Made by a program: the position numbers and the translations under genes | Assembly (NCBI GenBank): GCA_946479985.1 | Contig: CAMLIF010000070.1 | Location: forward strand, 1-21,177 | Source of the DNA: an uncultured Flavobacteriales bacterium | GTDB lineage: Bacteria > Bacteroidota > Bacteroidia > Flavobacteriales > Crocinitomicaceae | Direction: 5' to 3' | DNA: 21,177 bases | The notes under the pieces: generated by a model | What the model saw: only the letters and a program-made list of their open reading frames with translations | Databases searched by the model: none | What the model was told of the DNA's origin: nothing | In this document: positions 1-6,546 of the stretch, one piece after another | How positions within the stretch are numbered: position 1 is the stretch's first letter | Layout of the letters: each line of letters begins with the position of its first letter

Positions 1-322
1 CGCCGCTTAAAATCAAAGCAAATACGCCATTATCACTTCCAACAAAATATTGTCCGCGGTATTTCAAAATACTCGGCAGCTGACTTTGCGTTCCGTTAAT
101 CACCGGTTCATCGTCAATTCCAATAATATGAACCGTTCCTTCAGGGAAATTTAATGATGCGGCACGAAGCTGGAAACTGGCTTCAGCTATGGAAAAGGGA
201 GAAATATGGTGTGAGATATCCACTAGGGTCAATTGCGGGTTTAAAGTCCACAAAGCACCCTTCAGAGCGGCAACATAGTAATCCTTGTGCCCCATATCCG
301 TTGTAAGCGTGATAATTGCCAT
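1..322 (-). CDS. SAM hydrolase / SAM hydroxide adenosyltransferase (DUF62 family), 3' end cut by window edge
   Basis: Only the first 107 codons are present; the gene runs leftward out of the window. The protein begins MAIITLTTDMGHKDYYVAAL. The TTDxG-x-KDxYV pattern (D9, D14) and the later GSDNGVFAL (residues 95-103) match the N-terminal domain of the SAM hydroxide adenosyltransferase / SAM hydrolase family, which splits S-adenosylmethionine with water into adenosine and methionine in the cytoplasm. The start is the ATG complementary to 320-322; the protein then begins directly with the family's first beta strand. An in-frame TTG lies 48 bases further upstream but would add a non-conserved tail. 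The gene is divergent from phoH and shares a roughly 100-bp promoter region with it. The function rests on family resemblance of the N-terminal third only, so the C-terminal domain cannot be checked. Confidence 0.85.
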   Translation of the reverse strand, partial: MAIITLTTDMGHKDYYVAALKGALWTLNPQLTLVDISHHISPFSIAEASFQLRAASLNFPEGTVHIIGIDDEPVINGTQSQLPSILKYRGQYFVGSDNGVFALILSG

Positions 323-357
323 GTTATCAACAGCGTGTTTTCGCTTGAAAAATTCCT

Positions 358-365
358 TAATTTTG
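358..365 (+). promoter_or_regulatory. Putative -7 box for phoH-purC
   Basis: TAATTTTG is an exact match to TAnnTTTG, 57 bases upstream of the phoH start. No convincing -33 element lies at the expected distance. The predicted transcription start, near 370, lies inside the opposing minus-strand box. Confidence 0.45.
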
Positions 366-367
366 TT

Positions 368-375
368 CAAAAGTA
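368..375 (-). promoter_or_regulatory. Putative -7 box for the SAM hydrolase gene
   Basis: The minus strand reads TACTTTTG, an exact match to the Bacteroidota -7 consensus TAnnTTTG, about 45 bases upstream of the ATG. I see no good -33 TTTG. It faces the phoH box at 358-365 with only two bases between them. Confidence 0.45.
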
Positions 376-405
376 CGGGTAAAACCGAACATCTTTATGG
401 ACATT

Positions 406-413
406 AAAAAGAG
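406..413 (+). promoter_or_regulatory. Purine-rich ribosome binding site supporting a TTG start for phoH
   Basis: AAAAAGAG lies 9 bases before the TTG at 423. An in-frame TAA at 405-407 excludes any earlier start, and no ATG exists in this frame before the conserved N-terminus, so this site helps fix the unusual start codon. Confidence 0.45.
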
Positions 414-422
414 TTATTCACA

Positions 423-1460
423 TTGATATCTAAGAAAATTGAAATTACAGGAATTCCAGTCGCTGAATTATTCGGGGTCAACAATTCCAATCTGAAGTAC
501 ATCCGATCATTCTTCCCAACCCTAAAGATCAGTGCCAGAGGCAATGAACTGGCAGTTGAAGGAGATGACGAAGTGGTGATGGAGTTTGAACGCAAGTTCG
601 ATCTGATCATTGCCCATTTTCAGCAGAACCAGATTCTAACAGAAAATAACATCGATAATTTGATGCTTGATGATGGAGGAGCAATGCTTTCATCAGACGG
701 TTCAGAAATCCTTGTTCATGGAAACGGAGGAATTAAGATCAAAGCAAAAACGGTCAATCAGCGTAAGTTGGTACAAGCGGTGAACAAGAACGATATGGTT
801 TTTGCCGTTGGCCCTGCGGGAACCGGAAAAACTTATACCGCTGTTGCACTAGCAGTAAGAGCTTTGAAAGCAAAAGAGATCAAGCGCATCATTTTAACGC
901 GCCCTGCTGTGGAGGCTGGTGAAAATTTAGGGTTTCTTCCGGGCGACCTGAAAGAAAAGCTTGATCCGTATTTAATGCCGCTTTACGATGCTTTGCGCGA
1001 TATGATTCCACCGGAAAAACTGGCAGACATGATCGAATTCGGGATTATTGAAATTGCTCCGCTGGCATTTATGCGTGGTAGAACACTTGACAAGGCGTTC
1101 GTTATCCTGGATGAAGCGCAAAACGCCACTGTAATGCAAATGAAGATGTTCCTGACCCGTATGGGAACAACGGCTCAATTTGTAATTACAGGAGATATGT
1201 CGCAAGTTGATTTGCCCCACAGACAAAAATCAGGTTTATCGTATGCCCTGGATATTCTTGGCGATGTAAACGGACTGGAAATTATCCGCATGACCCAAAA
1301 CGACGTAATCCGTCATCCGCTTGTAAAACGAATCATCGATGCATTCGATAAAGCAGAGGAATCTGAACGTGTAGAGCGTGAACAAAAAAGATCGGCAGCC
1401 GCTGATGACAATAAAGACGATGAACCGAAAAAATATCAAGGTAGAAATAAGAAAAACTAG
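423..1460 (+). CDS. phoH: PhoH-family P-loop ATPase (PhoH-like protein)
   Basis: A 345-aa cytoplasmic PhoH-like nucleotide-binding protein. An N-terminal domain (about residues 1-95, with FGVNNSNLK and a KH-like pattern) is followed by the PhoH ATPase core. Walker A is GPAGTGKT at residues 130-137; Walker B is ILDEAQN at 228-234; GDMSQVDLP follows and is typical of the family. The tail after about residue 318 is highly charged (Glu, Lys, Asp) and probably disordered. PhoH-like proteins are linked to RNA metabolism and to phosphate stress in some bacteria; the substrate here is unknown. The start is taken as TTG at 423 because the frame closes at TAA 405-407. A nine-codon ATG ORF (397-426) ends across this TTG. 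One extra A in the A-run at 406-410 would instead fuse that ATG in frame, so a homopolymer error is possible. The stop is 3 bases before purC. Confidence 0.93.
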   Translation: MISKKIEITGIPVAELFGVNNSNLKYIRSFFPTLKISARGNELAVEGDDEVVMEFERKFDLIIAHFQQNQILTENNIDNLMLDDGGAMLSSDGSEILVHGNGGIKIKAKTVNQRKLVQAVNKNDMVFAVGPAGTGKTYTAVALAVRALKAKEIKRIILTRPAVEAGENLGFLPGDLKEKLDPYLMPLYDALRDMIPPEKLADMIEFGIIEIAPLAFMRGRTLDKAFVILDEAQNATVMQMKMFLTRMGTTAQFVITGDMSQVDLPHRQKSGLSYALDILGDVNGLEIIRMTQNDVIRHPLVKRIIDAFDKAEESERVEREQKRSAAADDNKDDEPKKYQGRNKKN

Positions 1461-1463
1461 AAT

Positions 1464-2420
1464 ATGGCAGAAACAATAACAAGCACCAATTTCCATTTTC
1501 CCGGACAGAAAAGCGTTTATCGCGGAAAAGTACGTGAAGTTTATACGTTAGAAAATAATATTGTGGTGATGGTGGCTACTGATCGTATTTCAGCTTTTGA
1601 TCACATTTTACCAAAAGGAATTCCTTACAAAGGACAAGTTTTGAACCAGGTTGCAACTATGTTCCTGGATGCTACACAGGATATTGTTCCTAATTGGCTG
1701 ATCGGAACTCCTGATCCGTATGTTGCCATTGGTCACGCTTGTGAACCTATTCGTGTAGAAATGGTTATCCGCGGATATTTGGCCGGGCATTCTGCTCGCG
1801 AATATTCCTTAGGAAAAAGAATGCTTTGCGGTGTTGTTTTACCAGAAGGAATGAAAGAAAATGACCGTTTCCCCGAACCAATCATTACTCCGGCAACAAA
1901 AGCTGACGAAGGACACGACGAAGACATTTCCAGAGAAGACATAATATCTAAAGGAATAGTTCCGGAGGACATTTACCTGAAAATGGAAGAATATACACGT
2001 GCTCTATTCAAAAGAGGTACCGAAATGGCTGCAGAGCGCGGATTGATCCTGGTTGACACGAAGTATGAATTCGGAATGCTAAACGGAGAAGTTCTTTTGA
2101 TAGATGAAATTCATACTCCGGATTCTTCCCGTTATTTCTATGCCGATGGTTACCAGGAAAGACAGGATAACAACGAACCTCAGAAACAGTTATCGAAAGA
2201 ATTTGTCCGGCAATGGTTAATTGAGCACAATTTCCAGGGGCTAGAAGGCCAAACAATGCCAACCATGCCGGATTCGTTCATTCACGTAATAACAGATCGT
2301 TACGTGGAGCTTTATGAAAAAATTACCGGGAACACTTTTGAAAAAGGAGATAACACGAACATCAACAAACGCATTGAGACAAATGTTGCGGTGTTTTTGA
2401 TGGAACAGGGTTTGATTTGA
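1464..2420 (+). CDS. purC: Phosphoribosylaminoimidazole-succinocarboxamide synthase (SAICAR synthetase)
   Basis: A 318-aa enzyme of de novo purine synthesis. It joins CAIR and aspartate with ATP to make SAICAR in the cytoplasm. Diagnostic motifs are RGKVREVY (20-27, ATP-binding strand), ATDRISAFD (38-46), the MVIRGYLAG stretch (100-108, substrate binding), VDTKYEFG (196-203) and the acidic [12 protein letters not shown] (211-222), which carries metal- and aspartate-binding residues. The length fits the roughly 300-aa form rather than the shorter form of about 237 aa seen in E. coli. The ATG at 1464 lies 3 bases after the phoH stop, so the two are almost certainly co-transcribed and purC probably depends on the phoH promoter. 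No truncation or missing motif was seen. Confidence 0.97.
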   Translation: MAETITSTNFHFPGQKSVYRGKVREVYTLENNIVVMVATDRISAFDHILPKGIPYKGQVLNQVATMFLDATQDIVPNWLIGTPDPYVAIGHACEPIRVEMVIRGYLAGHSAREYSLGKRMLCGVVLPEGMKENDRFPEPIITPATKADEGHDEDISREDIISKGIVPEDIYLKMEEYTRALFKRGTEMAAERGLILVDTKYEFGMLNGEVLLIDEIHTPDSSRYFYADGYQERQDNNEPQKQLSKEFVRQWLIEHNFQGLEGQTMPTMPDSFIHVITDRYVELYEKITGNTFEKGDNTNINKRIETNVAVFLMEQGLI

Positions 2421-2439
2421 TATTCAACATAATAAAAAC

Positions 2440-2475
2440 ACAATTAGGGACAGCTCGCGAGCTGTCCCTAATTGT
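2440..2475. repeat. 36-bp perfect palindrome downstream of purC
   Basis: The left arm acaattagggacagctcg is followed without a spacer by its exact reverse complement. As RNA it would form a long hairpin closed near CUCGCGAG. On the plus strand only a short T-rich run follows, so it is a weak purC terminator; on the minus strand TTTTTATT follows, which is better. It could instead be a dispersed REP-like palindrome. The dyad is certain; its role is not. Confidence 0.75.
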
Positions 2476-2497
2476 TTGCAATCGAAAATCGTGCAAC

Positions 2498-2529
2498 AAA
2501 AAAAAGGAACTCGTTTCCGAATTCCTTTT
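2498..2529 (-). terminator. Intrinsic terminator of the small secreted-protein gene
   Basis: Read on the minus strand, a 12-bp stem (one G-U pair) with a GAAA tetraloop is followed by eight T. The stem arms are 2502-2513 and 2518-2529. It starts 18 bases past the stop codon at 2548. On the plus strand the stem carries a C-A mismatch, so it favours minus-strand transcription. Confidence 0.8.
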
Positions 2530-2547
2530 CCTATATTTTATTTGATT

Positions 2548-2970
2548 TTATAAATCAGTTGGCAGATTTGCCTGTTTGTAATTCTTTTGTTTTGGTTTCA
2601 ATTTATCAATGAAAACAACTTTCAATTTTTCTCCGTCAACTGTGACGATCAATTCAGAAATACCATTGGTAACTGTTGGCGCTGTTTTTTTCGGATTCGT
2701 GAATTTCTTTTCATACAATTCGTATACACCATCTTCATACATTAAGAAAATATCTACGATTGTTCCGTTTTCCACTCTTGCTTTTCCGGATAAACACTCG
2801 GTTCCGTCGGCTCTAAAAAAACAAATAATTACGTTTTTGTGCATTTCATCGGCAACTGTGTAAGAGCCTCTTTTTGCGAAAGCATCCTCTAATTTTTTAT
2901 AACAATCATCTTGAGAAAAGACTGAAGAACTGAAAAATAAGCTAAGAGTTAAGAATAAAATGTTTCTCAT
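2548..2970 (-). CDS. Small secreted protein of unknown function
   Basis: I do not recognise a family. From the ATG complementary to 2968-2970 the protein is 140 aa. It starts [20 protein letters not shown], a clear Sec signal peptide with probable cleavage near residue 20. The mature part is about 120 aa, mixed alpha/beta in appearance, and carries two cysteines near its start (one just after cleavage, one in the NVIICFF strand) plus a third in TECLSG. Several short segments look like beta strands ([33 protein letters not shown]). An in-frame ATG at 3033 would put 21 residues ahead of the signal peptide and lies upstream of the predicted promoter at 3009-3016, so I reject it. No lipobox or T9SS sorting domain was seen, so a periplasmic location is inferred. 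The gene is divergent from gmhA and single, with its own terminator. Confidence 0.75.
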   Translation of the reverse strand: MRNILFLTLSLFFSSSVFSQDDCYKKLEDAFAKRGSYTVADEMHKNVIICFFRADGTECLSGKARVENGTIVDIFLMYEDGVYELYEKKFTNPKKTAPTVTNGISELIVTVDGEKLKVVFIDKLKPKQKNYKQANLPTDL

Positions 2971-3008
2971 AGTTTTAGTTGTGTTATGGAGCATGGGACT
3001 CCGAATTT

Positions 3009-3016
3009 CAAATATA
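3009..3016 (-). promoter_or_regulatory. Putative -7 box for the small secreted-protein gene
   Basis: The minus strand reads TATATTTG, an exact TAnnTTTG match, 38 bases upstream of the ATG at 2970. It would place the transcript start near 3004, downstream of the longer ATG at 3033, and so supports the shorter gene model. Confidence 0.5.
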
Positions 3017-3054
3017 TGCAATTTATTAAACATGACGGTGTGCCTAGAATTATT

Positions 3055-3062
3055 TATTTTTG
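3055..3062 (+). promoter_or_regulatory. Putative -7 box for the gmhA operon
   Basis: TATTTTTG is an exact TAnnTTTG match, with 23 bases between it and the gmhA ATG at 3086. It also lies downstream of an in-frame ATG at 2960, which argues against the longer start. The -33 region is not convincing. Confidence 0.5.
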
Positions 3063-3085
3063 AGCAAAACAGTCATTTCCGGCAC

Positions 3086-3655
3086 ATGAAACAAATTGCA
3101 GACCATTTTACAGAAGCCCTTGAAATTTTGCAAAAATTTAACACGGACGCTAACTTTCAGAAGATTTCGGAGGCAGGAACTATTCTGTCAAATGCGTTAT
3201 TAGCGGGTAATAAAATTATTTCGTGCGGTAATGGAGGTTCGATGTGTGATGCCATGCATTTCGCTGAAGAGTTAACCGGAAGATACCGTGATGATCGTAA
3301 AAGTATTGCCGCAATCAGCATCAGTGATCCTTCACATATCACATGTGTAGGAAACGATTACGGCTTTGAATTTATCTTTTCGCGCTTCGTTGAAGGTGTT
3401 GGTCAGCCAGGTGATGTACTCTTTGGAATTTCCACTTCCGGAAACTCAAAAAATGTGCTTCGTGCCATTGAAACAGCAAAAGCAAAAGGAATGAAAGTGA
3501 TCGGATTAACTGGTAAAGACGGAGGCGCAATGGCCGAACTGTGTGATGTGGAGATTAGAGCTCCTCACAGTCCGTATGCCGACAGAGCCCAGGAAATACA
3601 TATTAAGGTTATTCATTCATTAATCGACTTTATTGAAAGAGAGATTAAAAAATGA
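3086..3655 (+). CDS. gmhA: Sedoheptulose-7-phosphate isomerase (phosphoheptose isomerase)
   Basis: A 189-aa cytoplasmic SIS-fold enzyme converting sedoheptulose 7-phosphate to D-glycero-D-manno-heptose 7-phosphate, the first step of ADP- or GDP-heptose synthesis. The match to the E. coli GmhA pattern, recalled from memory, is close along the whole length: [36 protein letters not shown] and [14 protein letters not shown]. The residues equivalent to catalytic E65 and H180 are E62 and H177. The start MKQIADHF at 3086 gives the usual family length; starting at 2960 would add 42 non-conserved residues and reach across the promoter. The stop overlaps the next ATG by 4 bases. No other heptose gene (hldE, gmhB) is in the window, so the final sugar is unknown. 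Confidence 0.93.
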   Translation: MKQIADHFTEALEILQKFNTDANFQKISEAGTILSNALLAGNKIISCGNGGSMCDAMHFAEELTGRYRDDRKSIAAISISDPSHITCVGNDYGFEFIFSRFVEGVGQPGDVLFGISTSGNSKNVLRAIETAKAKGMKVIGLTGKDGGAMAELCDVEIRAPHSPYADRAQEIHIKVIHSLIDFIEREIKK

Positions 3656-5427
3656 GTAAATTCTTTCGTTCTTATTCTGCCGTAACGGCTTTATTCCTGT
3701 TTTTTACCTTTGGTTACTTCTTCTCTTCCAAGTTTAATCAGGTAGCAAAAAATGAATTAACCTGTATTTGCGCCTATGACGGATTCGGGTATTACATGTA
3801 TTTACCTCATTTAGTACAAAAAGGGAATTTATACATGACTCGCGAGTGGGCCCAGGAAGCGCAAAATGAATACTGTGACGGGATTTATGCTTATCAATTA
3901 CTTCCCGCCAAAAAAGGAGAAATAAATCTTTACCAAATGGGCCAGAGTTATCTGGAAGCACCTTCTTTTTTTGTTGGTCACGCTTTTGCAAAAATTCTGG
4001 GATACAAAGCTGATGGTTTGTCGAAACCCTATCATTTCGCTTATTTGTGTAACGTAATGCTCTTCATAGCGCTGGGATTGTTCTATTGTAGAAAGCTTTT
4101 CCGTTTATTTTTCAGCGAGAAGCTCACTGCACTGCTCCTTATTGTATGTATTGCAGCCACCAATTACTGGATTACAGCAACACTCTCCTATTCCATGCAG
4201 CATTTGTACCTGTTCACAGTTATTGCGGCGTTTAGCTATTATTTTATAAAAGCAATTCAGCAGGAGAAAATCAACCGCAGACTTTTTATTACCGCCGTAA
4301 TACTCTTCGGTTTAGCGGTAGTTGCCCGACCAACAAATGTTGTTTTGGGAATATTTCCCGGACTTCTTCTACTCCAAAGATTCGGCTGGAAAAAAGAATT
4401 CTGGAAGTACATTGTTTGGTTTCCGATTGCAGTGTTTATATGGAATATTCCCCAAATGTTTTATTGGAAAGCAATTGACGACAGTTGGATCATTACCAAT
4501 CTCCATACGGAAGATTTAACCATCTTTGATCCGTATACCTACAAGTTTTTGTTTAGTTATAGAAAAGGATGGTTATTGTATTCGCCTGTATTTCTTTTAC
4601 TCGTCCCGGGATTTTGGGTGACCTTCAGGAATAATCGAAACTATTTCTGGCCAATCTTATCGTTCACAGTTCTCTTTATCTGGATTGTTTCGTCGTGGGA
4701 ATGCTGGTGGTACTCTGACTCTTTAGGACAACGCCCTATGGTTGATGTATATCCCCTTTTAATGCTTCCCATCGGATTTCTTTTTCAGCATCTCTCCAAA
4801 ACCTGGATGAAAGGGACTGTTGGATTATTCATACTTTCTGCTCTTTGCCTGAATATCCTCCAAAGCTGGCAAATGACTAAAGGATATCTTTCAACAATCA
4901 ATATGTCTAAAGAACATTATTGGTACATTTTCGGGAAAACATCTTTTGATTCGTTTGACCACCACAGATTATTGATCAATAGAAGCGACACATTATGGGT
5001 GGAACAGATTCAGGCAGCAAAAGATCCTGATTTCGGCCTGGAAACGAAGACATGGTTCCTGAAAAAGAATTTGACCGCCCAACCCGGGAAAAGTTTATCC
5101 ATTACACATTTACCGTTTAAGTCATTAAAAACAGATGAAACCCGATTAACTGTGGAGGCCTGGTGTTCAACTTCTGATACAACTCAAAGCACTTTCATTA
5201 GGTTTGAATCAGCCGGGAAACACAATTGTTACAGCTGGGAGAATCTTGTTCTGAATCCGAAATCAATTGATAAACCCGTTTTGTTCACGAAAACTTTCAA
5301 TATCCCTGATGTCAGACATAGGGAAGATTATCTTCAGATATATATTATCAATGAATCAACAGCGACTTTCAAAATTGAAAAGCTCAAAATAACAGCTACA
5401 AGTTTAATACGAAAAAAATCTTTATGA
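3652..5427 (+). CDS. Polytopic inner-membrane protein, GT-C glycosyltransferase-like
   Basis: A 591-aa protein with about ten predicted membrane segments (roughly residues 10-26, 127-145, 157-175, 183-200, 211-225, 228-243, 251-268, 306-322, 332-349, 388-405) and a soluble, beta-rich C-terminal region (about 430-591). The first outer loop carries a [13 protein letters not shown] segment with Asp43. That resembles the acidic motif in the first periplasmic loop of GT-C transferases, which use polyprenyl-phosphate sugars. VARPTN (224-229) and GQRPMVD (359-365) are other conserved-looking loops. A GT-C function is inferred from topology and this motif; I cannot name a donor or acceptor. The ATG overlaps the gmhA stop by 4 bases and the stop overlaps the next gene by 4, so the three genes are probably translationally coupled. 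Context suggests a role in envelope glycans. Confidence 0.6.
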   Translation: MSKFFRSYSAVTALFLFFTFGYFFSSKFNQVAKNELTCICAYDGFGYYMYLPHLVQKGNLYMTREWAQEAQNEYCDGIYAYQLLPAKKGEINLYQMGQSYLEAPSFFVGHAFAKILGYKADGLSKPYHFAYLCNVMLFIALGLFYCRKLFRLFFSEKLTALLLIVCIAATNYWITATLSYSMQHLYLFTVIAAFSYYFIKAIQQEKINRRLFITAVILFGLAVVARPTNVVLGIFPGLLLLQRFGWKKEFWKYIVWFPIAVFIWNIPQMFYWKAIDDSWIITNLHTEDLTIFDPYTYKFLFSYRKGWLLYSPVFLLLVPGFWVTFRNNRNYFWPILSFTVLFIWIVSSWECWWYSDSLGQRPMVDVYPLLMLPIGFLFQHLSKTWMKGTVGLFILSALCLNILQSWQMTKGYLSTINMSKEHYWYIFGKTSFDSFDHHRLLINRSDTLWVEQIQAAKDPDFGLETKTWFLKKNLTAQPGKSLSITHLPFKSLKTDETRLTVEAWCSTSDTTQSTFIRFESAGKHNCYSWENLVLNPKSIDKPVLFTKTFNIPDVRHREDYLQIYIINESTATFKIEKLKITATSLIRKKSL

Positions 5428-5849
5428 GCTCAATAGCACACTTATTCGAATCCGGTGAGCGATCACGACAAATTGGCCATTTCCGCAATCTTGTCCTGCT
5501 GGCACGTATTGACGGTTCTGTTTCCCATTTGGAACAACAATTACTTAACAAGGTTGCACGAAGAATTTCTCTTACTGACGAACAGGTTACAGAAATTTGT
5601 AATAACCCGGACGATTACCCGATGATTCCACCCACTACACGGGAGGAACGCTACGAGCGATTTATTCAGCTTATCCAGTTAATTGTAGCTGACGGAGTTG
5701 TTGATCAGAAGGAAGTAAAATTAGTTAAACACCTGGGTGTTGCACTTGGCTTTACTCCTGAAAGAATAGATGCTAAATTCCCTATTATCCTGGAACATTT
5801 ACGCAAAGGAATGACTCGCGAATCGGTACTGGAAGCCGTATTGGGTTAA
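5424..5849 (+). CDS. TerB-like (DjlA N-terminal-like) small helical protein
   Basis: A 141-aa, largely helical cytoplasmic protein. Two helical hairpins each contain an acidic turn: LLARIDGSVSHLEQQLL (Asp30) and IVADGVVDQKEVKLV (Asp90, Asp94). This duplicated xADGxxxxxE pattern is the hallmark of TerB/DjlA-N-like domains, which can bind metal; their cellular role is mostly unknown. The ATG overlaps the stop of the membrane protein by 4 bases. The stop TAA shares the TTAA at 5846-5849 with the stop of the convergent gene on the other strand. There is no tellurite-resistance gene nearby, so the family name should not be read as a resistance function. Operon position suggests a link to the membrane protein, which is inference. 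Confidence 0.7.
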   Translation: MSSIAHLFESGERSRQIGHFRNLVLLARIDGSVSHLEQQLLNKVARRISLTDEQVTEICNNPDDYPMIPPTTREERYERFIQLIQLIVADGVVDQKEVKLVKHLGVALGFTPERIDAKFPIILEHLRKGMTRESVLEAVLG

Positions 5850-5873
5850 TCAGCTGCTACCGGTTTCTTTTTT
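5831..5873 (+). terminator. Possible weak terminator of the gmhA operon inside the convergent gene
   Basis: GGAAGCCG (5831-5838) can pair with CGGTTTCT (5861-5868), including two wobble pairs, across a 22-base loop, followed by a run of T to 5873. It straddles the stop codons of both convergent genes. The stem is weak, hence the low score. Confidence 0.3.
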
Positions 5874-6460
5874 AATTTCAGTTGATTATCAATTCTTTTG
5901 GTAATTAACTGAAATAACTGTTTTGCCTCAGGCTCTTTCAATTTTCTTCCAAAACGAATTGGTTTACCCATATATTCGAACTCGATTCTTTCACCACCAC
6001 GAATCCAGGGAGAATTTTCCCACGCCGACTGCAGCGATTTATCTTCCGGCATATTAAGCTTTACTTTGGTAATATTTTCAAGGAAATATTGTCTTGCCTT
6101 ACCATAACCTTTGGTAGATGTTTTTATCGTCATTGCGATCTTATCGATCTTCAGATATTCTTTCCCCCAGAGAAGCCAGAAAAACATGCGGCCAATTCTG
6201 AAAGCATAATAGGCCCAAAACGCCAGGAACACAGCAATAATAATTTGTTCCTGCTGCAAGGTTGAAGTTTCCTTTTCAGAAAGCGGTCTCAAACCGAATG
6301 AATGTATCAAGTACCAGATTAAATAAGCACCAATTCCAATCCACATAAAAAACCAGGCACCAATAAGAGCTTTTGCCGGCCCTACAGTTTCGGGTGTTAT
6401 GATGATGGTAGTTTTTGTTTCCTGATCTACATAACTGATTCGTTCTCCTATCCACTTCAT
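5846..6460 (-). CDS. Two-TM membrane protein with a PH-like cytoplasmic domain, function unknown
   Basis: 204 aa. A short N-terminal strand region (ERISYVDQETKTTIIITPETV) is followed by two membrane helices (about 31-54 and 73-95, rich in Trp, Phe and Tyr). The soluble C-terminal domain (about 100-190) has a strand pattern such as YLKIDKIAMTIKT and IEFEYMGKPIRFGRKL, which looks like the PH-like fold of small bacterial membrane proteins. The tail is basic. The family is not recognised and the fold is inferred. The ATG at 6460 is only four bases after a perfect -7 box, suggesting a leaderless message. The gene converges on the TerB-like gene and their last four bases overlap. A strong terminator of the next gene ends about 37 bases upstream, so this gene needs its own promoter. 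Confidence 0.75.
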   Translation of the reverse strand: MKWIGERISYVDQETKTTIIITPETVGPAKALIGAWFFMWIGIGAYLIWYLIHSFGLRPLSEKETSTLQQEQIIIAVFLAFWAYYAFRIGRMFFWLLWGKEYLKIDKIAMTIKTSTKGYGKARQYFLENITKVKLNMPEDKSLQSAWENSPWIRGGERIEFEYMGKPIRFGRKLKEPEAKQLFQLITKRIDNQLKLKKKPVAAD

Positions 6461-6464
6461 AGTG

Positions 6465-6472
6465 CAAAAATA
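6465..6472 (-). promoter_or_regulatory. Putative -7 box giving a leaderless mRNA
   Basis: The minus strand reads TATTTTTG, then CACT, then the ATG. A TAnnTTTG box normally ends about 4-7 bases before the transcript start, so transcription should begin at or next to the A of the ATG. A TTTTG lies only 13 bases upstream, short for a -33 element. Confidence 0.5.
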
Positions 6473-6496
6473 ACCAGAAGCATCTCAAAACAGCAT

Positions 6497-6526
6497 AAAA
6501 AAAGCGCCAAAATTATTTGGCGCTTT
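6497..6526 (-). terminator. Intrinsic terminator of the T9SS type A Omp28-like gene
   Basis: An 11-bp perfect stem (arms 6501-6511 and 6516-6526, core GCGCCAAA) with a 4-base loop is followed on the minus strand by a run of seven T that starts within the stem. It begins about 20 bases past the stop at 6547. Confidence 0.85.
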
Positions 6527-6546
6527 CCGTTCTGTTATTTTATATG

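Noticed and set aside
2971..3033. A longer start (ATG 3033) for the small secreted protein
   Set aside because: It would put 21 residues before an evident signal peptide and start upstream of the predicted promoter at 3009-3016.
2960..3085. A longer gmhA start adding 42 residues
   Set aside because: The added residues are not conserved in GmhA, and they lie upstream of and across the perfect -7 box at 3055-3062. Starting at 3086 gives the normal family length.
5424..5849. A tellurite-resistance locus suggested by the TerB-like protein
   Set aside because: No TerC, TerD, TerZ or other Ter gene is nearby, and single TerB-like domains occur widely outside such loci.
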